Shown piece by piece: positions 1-7,262 of a stretch of DNA of 10,719 bases. Source of the stretch: Coprinopsis marcescibilis. Taxonomy: Eukaryota > Basidiomycota > Agaricomycetes > Agaricales > Psathyrellaceae. Position numbers and translations under genes: made by a program. The stretch lies in the NCBI GenBank assembly GCA_004369085.1, contig ML210630.1, positions 1-10,719 on the forward strand, in the 5' to 3' direction. Every line of letters begins with the position of its first letter. Positions within the stretch are counted from its first letter, which is position 1. The notes below the pieces were generated by a model. That model did not search any database, had not been told where the DNA came from, and saw only the letters and a program-made list of their open reading frames with translations.

Positions 1-454
1 GTCCTTTTGACTATACACTCTGGGCGCTTATACTCGGCATTTGCCGAGTTTAACATGTAGGTCTGGGGTTTGAGTCCTGACTAGTACGTTTCATTTTACA
101 AGAAATACCGTCGTTCGTTCTGAATATTGAGTTATGTCATGGCACTAGCGGATGTATTATACACGTCCATGTAATAGTAACTCTTGTGCTAAGTCACTAT
201 TATCAATGTTGGTTTTTAATTCAGAGTGCGTAACTTCGACTTGTATGGATGACAATGATCAACGATAGTTCTCTTACTATATACCTTCATTCTGGTGGTG
301 TTAGTGGACGACCTCCGTTCTAAGTCTCAACCCTTGGTGCCCATTTGTACTGGGGTAGTGGCATTTGTTTAGAATATACCCATCGTAGTCTATACAACGG
401 GTTTCGCATTTTTGAGCTGAGTACAGCTCATAAAATATACTTTATGCGATTTTT
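1..454. other. Unassigned stretch, no gene seen
   Basis: I see no coding stretch with family resemblance here. A GC-rich hairpin (CTCGGC, loop ATTT, GCCGAG) lies at about 34-49, and GAGCTG/CAGCTC pair around a 4-nt loop near 414-429. No copy of the LTR found downstream (which starts TGTTGGAATT) occurs, so the copia element has no 5' LTR in this window. The stretch may be decayed 5' internal sequence of that element or unrelated DNA. Confidence 0.5.
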
Positions 455-1304
455 AGGGGTCCCACACATACAGGGCGCATCAACGGCACTGTTGAATGCT
501 CACATGGCACGATACTCAATGGCATTCACACCATCCTTTCCAGTTCTCAGCTACCCCACTGGTTATGGGGATATGCAATTGAATTCACCGTTTATGTCTG
601 GAATTGCACTCCAAAGAAAGCCATTGGTATGAAGACACCATACGAACTCCACTTTGACAAGAAGCCTGACTTATCTTCACTCTGCCCCTTCAGCGCCATC
701 TGTTTTGTTACTCACATCCCTAACTCCAAGCTTGCCAAGAGAGCTGTGGAAGCATGCTGGATTGGTCCTGATCTGGAATCCAAAGGTCATTGGATCTATT
801 GGCCATCTCGACGCACTATCACCATGGAACATGATGTTGTCTTCTCCACTCATGAAATTCCCCAAATTGAGGGGGAGTTATCTGATATTGATTGGGAACT
901 CAAACCAGTCGATACAATTCCAGAAAATTCACCACAATCTGACATTCCAGCCCCTGCTCCTATCCCCATTGACGCATCTGGGGAACTCAATGAAATCCAC
1001 AAGCCAGTTGATCCCAACATCCTTCACACCAAACACTCTGCTCACCCATCACGAAAACTCTGCAACATTGCTGAAGGACTCGCTCATGCCAACCTCATCG
1101 AAGAAACTGCTTTATCAGCCACTCTATCTGACTCATCTGCCAAGGCCATTGCTTTTGACCTCTATACCATCAAAGAAGCTCAGTGACAATCCAATTGGCC
1201 AAAATGGGAAGCTGCCATGTATGATGAAATGAAACGACTCCAAGATCGTGATACATATGCCATTGTTGATCCACCACATCACAAGCAAATGGGTACTCTG
1301 CACT
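455..1304 (+). pseudogene. Copia integrase C-terminal part and linker (broken)
   Basis: About 455-480 reads as the GVPHIQ-type segment of an integrase core, then shifts frame. From 476 a single frame carries the NG-TV-E motif, where E (494-496) matches the third residue of the catalytic D,D-35-E triad. LPHWLWG and TVYVWNCTPKKAIG follow, then MKTPYEL-HFDKKPDLSSL at 629 onward. This is the conserved C-terminal integrase region of copia elements, normally ending near a DVVF motif (seen here around 833-843). A proline- and serine-rich linker follows. A TGA at 1184-1186 interrupts the frame; reading through it gives NWPKWEAAMYDEM, the start of the reverse transcriptase region. The first two catalytic aspartates are missing. 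Frame is lost at about 1303. The linker is variable in the family, so only the ends are diagnostic. Confidence 0.82.
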
Positions 1305-2032
1305 AAACGTGATGCATCAGCACAAGTCACTGGCCATCAAGCTTGCCTAGTCGCCAAAGGTTTCACCCAAGTTGAAGGAGTTGGTTACTACTCTGACAAC
1401 ACTTATGCTTCTGTTGCCTGACTTGCATCATCCCATCCCCTTATTGCTCTTGCCAATCGCAATGGCTGGTCTATTCATCAGATGGACATCAAGTCAGCCT
1501 ACTTATACAGCAAACTTGACAAGAATGAACGCATCTATCTTTGACCACCAGAACATGTCAAGATACCAGGTCTCAAACCTGGGCAAGTTCTCAAGTTGAA
1601 CACTGCTCTCTACAGTCTTAAGCAAGCTGGTCGCTGCTGGTACACCACACTCCAGTCCATCCTTGAAGACAAACTCAACTTCACCCAATCCGAACATGAC
1701 AACACTGTCTTCTATTGTCACTTCAGTGACAAATCAGTCCAGATTATATTCACCCACATCAACAATACCACTCTCATCACTCCTAACAATGCTGCCATGC
1801 ACATCCTCAAAGGACTTGTCAAGAAGCACCTTGACATTACCAATGGTGGGGAACTTCACTGGCTACTTGGCATCAAAGTCATCCGTGATCGCACTGCCCA
1901 GACCCTTTCACTTTCCTAGAAGGCCTAGATTGATTCCATCATTCAATGCTACCTGGTCTTTGACAATTCCCAGCGCAGCAAGTCATCCATCCCATTCAAT
2001 CTGGCTATTATCTTTACCAAAGAAGATGAACC
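1305..2032 (+). pseudogene. Copia reverse transcriptase (RVT_2 type, broken)
   Basis: The frame starting at AAA 1305 carries reverse transcriptase landmarks of the Ty1/copia class. ACLVAKGFTQVEG comes first, then QMDIKSAYLYSKL with the motif-A aspartate at 1485-1487, then TALYSLKQAGRCWY near 1599-1640 (usually YGLKQ-R-W). ELHWLLGIKV follows near 1851-1880. The catalytic pair of the family, normally xVDD, reads HINN at 1755-1766, so both aspartates are asparagine. In-frame stops occur at 1419-1421 (where relatives have PVAR), 1542-1544, 1917-1919 and shortly after. The frame shifts again near 2032. It would have copied element RNA into cDNA in a cytoplasmic particle; here it is inactive by stops, frameshifts and active-site loss. 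The domain call is very secure; the assignment to a named copia clade was not attempted. Confidence 0.88.
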
Positions 2033-2731
2033 CTGAACACCGAGGACATTTCCCTCATGCGCAAACTTCCACATCGTTAAGCTCTGGGAGCTCTTATGTA
2101 CTGCACCATTGCAACTCAACCTGACATCTCCTACTCCATCTTGCAGCTATCATGCTACTCTGCCAATCCTGGCTGCAAGCACTGGCATACCCTATGCAAG
2201 GTTTATGCCTATCTCAATCAAACCCATGATTACCGACTCACTTATGGACATGACACCCCTTCCATTCATGGATTCTCTGATGCCAACAGCATGTCATCCC
2301 CTGATTGCCATGTTATATCCAGTTATGTCTTCATGATAGATGGTGGTGCTGTTTCCTGGTCTTCCAAGCGACAGGAACTTGTTACCCTCTCCACTACCAA
2401 GGCCAAATACGTCGCCTTCACCCATGCCACCAAGGAAGCCATCTGGATACAAAACCTTCTCTCTGAAGTTTTCACCAACATCAATGTCCATCCTTTCCCA
2501 CTTCATTCTGACAACATGTCTGCCATCGCTCTTGCTTGTGATGACTGGTATCATGCATGCACCAAGCACATCGACATCCCATTTCACTTCATCCACTATT
2601 CTGTTGAAGACGGAAAGATCAAGCTCATCTTTTGTCCAACAGCATCTATGACCGCTGACATCTTTATGAAGGCTCTTCCTTCTGTCAAGGCCAAACACTT
2701 TGCTATTTCCATGGGACTCCACTCGGTTTGA
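2033..2731 (+). pseudogene. Copia RNase H (broken, active-site Glu lost)
   Basis: In this frame ISLMRKLPH and ALGALMYCTIATQPDISYS give the thumb-to-RNase H connection. GFSDANS near 2270-2290 (first catalytic aspartate present), GGAVSWSSKRQ and LSTTKAKY follow. The last is normally STTEAEY; codons 2399-2401 and 2405-2407 are AAG and AAA, so the catalytic glutamate is lysine. HSDNMSAIAL (third acidic residue present) and TKHIDIPFHFI with the conserved terminal region complete the domain. A TAA at about 2075 breaks the early part, after which the rest from 2096 is open to its own TGA at 2729-2731, directly at the purine tract. The stop position just before the LTR is typical of copia elements. 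The role would have been removal of RNA during cDNA synthesis. Confidence 0.87.
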
Positions 2732-2738
2732 GGGGGAG
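2731..2738 (+). other. Polypurine tract
   Basis: AGGGGGAG lies immediately before TGTTGG. In LTR elements a purine run here primes plus-strand cDNA synthesis and marks the last internal bases before the 3' LTR. It overlaps the stop codon of the RNase H frame by one base. Confidence 0.75.
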
Positions 2739-3081
2739 TGTTGGAATTTTACATTGCTTACTTGTTTACTTGTCTCTCCATTCCATATTATATGCTATGT
2801 ATGCAGCCATACAGCTATGCATTCAGTCTTACTCATCCTTATCTCTTATGACTCTATGTGACTCATATCCAGTCAGACATTGCTATACACTTACTGATAC
2901 TCTTATCGACATGTGATACAACTGCACATGAACTCTTATACATAGCCACACCTGTAGAGTATATATACTGGTAGTATTACTCTGTATTCAATAGAGCTAT
3001 CCAATTGTCTTAACTGCCTCTGCAGTCTCTTCTTCTATCTCTATAGCTAGATGTTATTGTCTACGCTCTCTGGTATCATCA
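2739..3081 (+). repeat. Copia 3' LTR (right end uncertain)
   Basis: It begins with TGTTGGAATT, a usual copia LTR start (5' TG), right after the purine tract. Inside is a TATA box (TATATATA at about 2959-2967), then a pyrimidine-rich tract near 3027-3045, matching a U3 promoter followed by R/U5. I cannot fix the end. No inverse of TGTTGG (CCAACA) occurs, and the nearest CA dinucleotides are at 3077-3078 and 3080-3081, and within ACCA at about 3084-3087. TGGTATCA at 3071-3078 looks like the start of a tRNA primer-binding site, which would instead put the LTR end at 3070 (see findings). Aligning another copy of the LTR would settle it. Confidence 0.65.
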
Positions 3082-3139
3082 GGTACCATTACTGTTGCAC
3101 CCATACACTTATTCTCATAGTATTGTGTGTGAGTGACTG

Positions 3140-4060
3140 ACCCCTCCATTTTAACTCCATCACCCTTATCTCATGGGTGAGAGGAGTGCATGTCATGCAA
3201 TCCATCATGACCATGTACAGGTCCCCAATAACCCATCTGCAAAAGTGGATTTTTGGGGCAAACTCAAGATTGCCCAAAATCATGTGTGCTTCTTTAATTG
3301 CATTGTGGCATAAATTTGACAACAATTTCTTCACTGGTTGTGGAGAACCCATCTTGGCTGAGCACAGCCAAGCTGTCTTCACCTACTTCAATTGATCACC
3401 CACACTGACGCATGCCTATTTTGTATCCCAGCCCTACCTTCCACATTGCTCCATAACCATACAGTTTATGGGCAGAGCTTCAGAATGTACCAGTTACATA
3501 CTACAGTTTTCTGGTGCCCTTCAGCCAGGATCTCAACAAATCACACTCACACTTCATGTCTCCCTTTCAGGTTCATTGGGCATGCAAGTGAGCCCTGAGT
3601 CTTGTTTGAGCCCATGCACTACATAGCCTGACACGGTGGGGTCTAGGGGGGAATTATAAATGAAGGCAAACACATCCCCCAAGTTTGGGAGGAGTCAAAC
3701 TAGATTGTACTGTTCAGGCTGTAAACTTGGAAAATGAGAGCAGTGGTGGTAGTGCATCCACAAAGGGTGGGTTGGGGTAGATAGAAATGAGGTGTATACC
3801 AGCACTGGGAGGAGTGGTGATTTTCTTGTCCTTGAAGACACGAGCCAGCTGCGTGAGCTTTGCAGAAGCATGGAAGTCAAGACCAAGGTCAAGTGTGTAC
3901 AGGTTTGAAACATAGATTGGTCCTATGCAAATGGTGGCCAATACCTCAATGCGGTTCCTGCTAATACCAAGAAAGATGACTGGGAAGTTTCAGGTGCCCC
4001 AGAGGTCTTTGAACTGCATCAAGTACATACCGTTTCGTTTAAATGGTACCCTCACAAGTC
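3140..4060 (-). pseudogene. Decayed, truncated kinase-like gene remnant
   Basis: Read right to left. About 4050-3714 encodes GMYLMQFKDLWGT, a TGA, then NFPVIFLGISRNRIEVLAT, CIGPIYVSNLYTLDLGLDF and HASAKLTQLARVFKDKK, ending with TAG/TGA-type breaks near 3714. About 3465-3310 gives KLYGYGAMWKVGLGYKIG, a TGA at 3396-3398, then GEDSLAVLSQDG and EEIVVKFMPQ. After a one-base frame change near 3300-3310 comes NAIKEAHMILGNLEFAPKIHFC with VIGDLYMVMMDCM. IVVKF resembles the beta-3 lysine strand of kinases (Lys codon at 3315-3317), and GDLYMVMMD resembles the hinge of fungal kinase-like proteins. No HRD or DFG region follows: the C-lobe is missing where the copia LTR lies. I infer an Agaricomycete kinase-like family from pattern memory; a dead gene of other origin remains possible. 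Confidence 0.5.
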
Positions 4061-4935
4061 ACAATTAAGATTAAGATTGTCTTTAAGATGATTTTAGTCT
4101 TAATTGTGATGTGCATGTATTTAAGACTGTCTTAACTCACCATGCTCTTGAAACATTAAGACAATGGATAGGCACCTATTAAAGGCTGACCAGGTTCGTC
4201 TTAATTCTGCCATTTGACTTAAGACATACTGGCATCTTCAAGACGTCAAAATTTTGGATCTTAATCTTATTCCAGAGTTTATTAATGGTGAATGACTGAT
4301 AGCTAGCTGCCCAATTAAGACCATTGGTTAATTAAGACGATAGCCTGCTCCTTAACTGACTGTCTTGAGCAGGCCTGTAGTTTCTGATTCTCAAAATTAT
4401 CTCTTCAAGTCCATCTTACACTTTCTCTGTTTTAGGAAAAGATAAGGGAAGGTGGAAGAGATGCAGAGCTGTCCTGGTGGCATGGTGCTCTGCTTATATA
4501 CCCCAGGGCTCTTTTTGATTTCCCCACATGCCCATGACCCACCCACAATTATATCAATATGGATGTTTGGTTGACAAACATACCCTGGTATATAAGCTGC
4601 AACCCCTCTTCATTATGCCTTGATCTCTTTCTCTCTTCTCCCTTCACTTTCCTGCAGGGGAGGTGTGAATCGGAGAGACAGAAAGGGCATCAGCTGCCAC
4701 CAGCCTCTTGAGCATGAGGGCGCACAGTAAGTACAGTGTCCCTACTGACACCACATTAAGACAATCTTAATTAGCAGACACATCACCTAAGGTTTCAGAA
4801 TGTCGAGTCAAATTTAAGTTGTTCTTGTAAGTACTACCAGTAGTGAACTGTCTTAAAGATGATCAATTATCCCATGCATCTTAAACACAGATTAAGAGCC
4901 CATGATACTGGGCATCTATCTTAATGTGTACCTTG
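4060..4935. repeat. TTAAGAC/GTCTTAA repeat cluster, possible transposon
   Basis: Ten exact copies of TTAAGAC or its complement occur here: + orientation at 4121, 4156, 4219, 4315, 4332 and 4756; - orientation at 4097, 4129, 4198 and 4850. About 0.1 would be expected by chance in this length. Near-copies (ATCTTAA, ATTAAGATT) add more. CATTAAGACAAT appears twice, at 4154 and 4754. Copies crowd both flanks (4060-4340 and 4750-4935), leaving a repeat-poor centre. Arrays of short subterminal motifs in both orientations are typical of transposase-binding regions in hAT and CACTA-like DNA transposons. I could not find terminal inverted repeats or a target duplication, so class and limits are open. 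An eleventh copy lies at 5953-5959, outside the cluster. A GCCTGCTC/GAGCAGGC hairpin sits at 4343-4374. Confidence 0.6.
4495..4725 (+). promoter_or_regulatory. Promoter-like island with possible mini-exon
   Basis: Two TATA-like boxes (TATATA at 4495-4500 and TATATAAG at 4589-4596) lie about 95 bp apart. The second is followed 25-60 bp later by a strongly CT-rich tract (around 4620-4653), as at many basidiomycete transcription starts. An ATG at about 4713 opens a very short frame that runs into AGTAAGTAC, a good 5' splice-site match. No downstream coding exon with a recognisable product was found, so this may be the leftover 5' end of a transposon gene inside the repeat cluster. The signals are seen; their use is inferred. 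Confidence 0.3.
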
Positions 4936-5238
4936 ATCAAAACGCATTACGGATGCCTAACCTGTCCAGCAATGTCAGACCCAGAACTGTATCTTATTTC
5001 CAAGAGAATACCGTTGGCATCACAATAAGACTATGCTTGTATTCTGGTATCCGAAGGATCTCTTATATTTTGCCAACATTTTGCACTTCTTCTATATATA
5101 TATGTAGACTACTTAAGGGGGTAAATGTGGAGTTGGGCTGATACATATATGATAAATATGGATAACATTTAGAGAAAATTAAAATATTGCCTATATAGCT
5201 TCCATATCTTGGCTATAACACAGTTAAAATCTCACTGC
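4936..5238. other. AT-rich spacer, nothing recognised
   Basis: A 79-residue open frame covers much of this (4902-5141) but has no recognisable motif and begins inside the repeat cluster. A TA run (about 5093-5103) and AT-rich sequence up to the MITE are the only notable content. Confidence 0.5.
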
Positions 5239-5241
5239 TAA

Positions 5242-5712
5242 GGGTCTGTTTGGATACCAAACTTCAGCCAGAAGTTGAGGTTTGATGTTGGCGATATTAT
5301 CTCAAAAAGAGAAAGTGCTCCAGGATATCAAGCAGCAAAGATGGGACATCACTTGAACATTATGTTGACTGGAGACTGGCAGCATTGGCAAAAACTCACA
5401 CGAGAGATAGGATGCACCCCTTGCCGTTAGAATAGGAATTATAATGGAATGAATAGAATGATGATATAACAGATCAAGTTCAAAGGTTGAGGGGAGCATA
5501 TCAGAGACTTTCCTGACCTCTCAAGGTCCTATCATCAAGGCGCAAGTGCTCAAAAGATAAGATATACAGATTAGATTGTTTTCTGTCATATTAGGGTTTA
5601 CCAAATAACTTGTTCCAACTGTGTCACCCTCCAGAGCACTTTTTCTTTTTGAGTCAATATTGCCGACATCAAACCTCAACTTCTGGCTGAAGTTTGGTAT
5701 CCGAACAGACCC
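5242..5712. mobile_element. Tourist-like (PIF/Harbinger-type) MITE, 471 bp
   Basis: The ends are inverted repeats of 79 bp (5242-5320 and 5634-5712) that agree at 73 of 79 positions. The outermost bases read GGGTCTGTTTGG, close to the GGG-TGTTTGG ends of Tourist elements. Both sides are flanked by TAA (5239-5241 and 5713-5715), the 3-bp target duplication usual for PIF/Harbinger transposition. The 313-bp centre has no coding content, so it depended on a transposase made elsewhere. Six mismatches between arms suggest moderate age. Superfamily assignment rests on end sequence plus duplication length. Confidence 0.85.
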
Positions 5713-5715
5713 TAA

Positions 5716-5963
5716 GGATGCAAAACAACGTGAAGCTATTTAAAAGACAATATCTTCCATACATATCATTTTGTTTGTGACTATTTTTGGTATATGAGAA
5801 AACTATATATGAACCTAGATTTCAGCTATTTCACCCACAAAATGCTTGTCCAGATATGTAACATTGTGTTTTGAATTTAGAAACTATTTAACGCATTGCA
5901 TAATACCCAGTCGAGGCAGTAAAACCCTTTGGTGAGCTCATTGTATGGATTGTTAAGACAAAA
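5716..5963. other. AT-rich spacer between two MITEs
   Basis: No gene or open frame of note. One isolated TTAAGAC sits at 5953-5959, just outside the next MITE, matching the motif of the 4060-4935 cluster. Confidence 0.5.
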
Positions 5964-5965
5964 TA

Positions 5966-6363
5966 CTATGGGTGATGGGAAGTTCGTTTGGACCCCAAGT
6001 TCGTTTTGATGTATCACACCATCATTTTAATTCAGTCCCGCTCAGTCTTGGCACAGTCAAGCCGATGGCTGCCGCAGAGTAGCCATTTATCCCTCGCGCC
6101 TTGGATGTTTAATTCACGTGTGGTGTCGGCAAGTTGGCGTCGGCTTGGTATCGGCCGAGGGTTGATTGCCGCGATGGCAAACAGCGGACCTCAAATGGCC
6201 TTGATTTTTGTTTCTCGTATTCCTTGCCAATTCTTTCCGTAAAAAAGCCATAATTGCTCTTACTAGGGCTAGAGATGGTTACATGCAAAATTTTGAGGCC
6301 AAAGGAGCAGCGAAGCCTGAGAAAACGAACTTGGGGTTGGAACGAACTTCCCATCACCCATAG
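5966..6363. mobile_element. Tc1/mariner-type MITE, 398 bp (copy A)
   Basis: Terminal inverted repeats of 42 bp (5966-6007 and 6322-6363) match at 39 positions; the three differences are one adjacent block (TGG against CCA). The ends read CTATGGGTGATGGG and are flanked by TA on both sides (5964-5965 and 6364-6365), the target duplication of Tc1/mariner elements. Each arm holds two AAGTTCGTT-like cores 17 bp apart, probably transposase-binding sites. The centre has a short open frame without recognisable motifs, so the element is non-autonomous. A pogo/Fot1-like source is possible, but the sequence does not decide it. Confidence 0.83.
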
Positions 6364-6365
6364 TA

Positions 6366-7105
6366 TACTGTACAAAGCCAATATGAAGGTTTGGTAATGT
6401 TTCAGAATGTGACAGGGACCTGCCCAAATCGACATCGCCACGCTGGCAACGGTCTAAGACAATGTACATCTGTACATATGCATTTAAATTTTAGGCGGGG
6501 GGAAATATCCCAGTCTCTGCAACGTTAACGTTACTCGTCGATGTTGATACCGAGGTCCGCCTCGTTTTGAGATGAATTGCCACTAAATCATCACTCCGGC
6601 TCAGTAGTATATAGGGTTGTTGTGGAGTCACCGCCGAGCACCTTGCTCATGGTAAGCTCCACACTAGTCTCGAGGCTAACCCTTGCCCCGGCTTGAATCT
6701 TTGTCACTCCAGACTTGCTCATCCGTATGTGGAGAGCTCTGACAAGTCGGCGGGGGTGTGTGATGTTTACAATTGCCATATCAGCACCGCGTGGGTAAAA
6801 TGATCTAGTGATAGGCGCCCATCTCCGACAAGCGTGCACAAGCGTTTTAAGGAGACATCGCCCGTCATGGTGGTCCCGGAGAAGGGATTCCAGACCTACC
6901 CCGGATTCTGGCTCTGACTAAACCACTTGCTAAGCCCTGCACGAACCTGCATTGTCGTCAGTTCCAATACAATCTGTATGACGGGGACTGTGTGGTTGCG
7001 CAACGTAAGCTTATTCCAATGACTACATAGACCCTTGTTCAGTCTGCTGATATGGTGTGGTGTGACAGCTGACTCGATGCGCCAGGGAACGTGTACGACA
7101 TCCGT
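6366..7105. other. Intergenic stretch without a supported gene
   Basis: Two - strand open frames (82 and 103 residues, about 6591-6839 and 6896-7207) show no family motif. The second runs into the complement of the CT-rich promoter tract of the downstream gene. A perfect palindrome AACGTTAACGTT lies near 6521-6532. I see no tRNA, MITE or repeat here. Confidence 0.5.
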
Positions 7106-7170
7106 CGTATATGTATATATTGGATCCCTTCTTGTCTCTCTTTTCCTTTCCCCCTCTTGTTGATTTCCCT
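7106..7170 (+). promoter_or_regulatory. Core promoter of the membrane-protein gene
   Basis: A TATA-like run (GTATATGTATATATTGG, about 7107-7123) is followed by a long pyrimidine tract (about 7129-7163, TCTCTCTTTTCCTTTCCCCC), the common layout of fungal start regions. No ATG occurs between this tract and the proposed start at 7263, which supports that start and gives a leader of roughly 100 nt. Confidence 0.55.
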
Positions 7171-7262
7171 TATTCACGTCTCCCCCGGCTTTACGATTTC
7201 GTTCCATCCTCTCTGTGTGCCTGTGCCTCCAAGGACGAACTGGGGTCGGCCATCACTTTATC

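Larger units (their letters stand above)
455..3081 (+). mobile_element. Decayed, 5'-truncated Ty1/copia LTR retrotransposon
   Basis: Pol domains appear in Ty1/copia order: integrase C-terminal part, reverse transcriptase, RNase H. They are followed by a purine tract (AGGGGGAG) and an LTR-like start (TGTTGG). This order, integrase before reverse transcriptase, separates copia from gypsy elements. Gag, protease and the first part of integrase are absent, and no 5' LTR is seen. The coding region needs at least three reading-frame changes and carries several internal stops, so it cannot make a working polyprotein. Key catalytic residues in reverse transcriptase and RNase H are also substituted. 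It is a relic that could move only with help from an intact relative, and probably not even then without a 5' LTR. The left limit is where integrase homology becomes recognisable; the right limit is uncertain by some tens of bases. Confidence 0.88.

Noticed and set aside
61..85. GGTTTGAGTCC at 67-77 resembles a tRNA B box; possible tRNA or SINE head
   Set aside because: The T-stem has a mismatch, the nearby hairpin has a 4-nt loop instead of an anticodon loop, and no matching acceptor stem was found.
3177..3395. + strand open frame of 72 residues
   Set aside because: It lies opposite the kinase-like remnant, whose - strand translation shows family-like motifs, so this is its shadow.
5988..6242. 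84-residue open frame inside MITE copy A
   Set aside because: It starts inside the terminal inverted repeat, has no recognisable motif, and the element is too short for a transposase.
6591..7207. Two - strand open frames suggesting a divergent gene
   Set aside because: Neither shows a family motif; the longer one begins in the complement of the CT-rich promoter, and no convincing splice sites link them.
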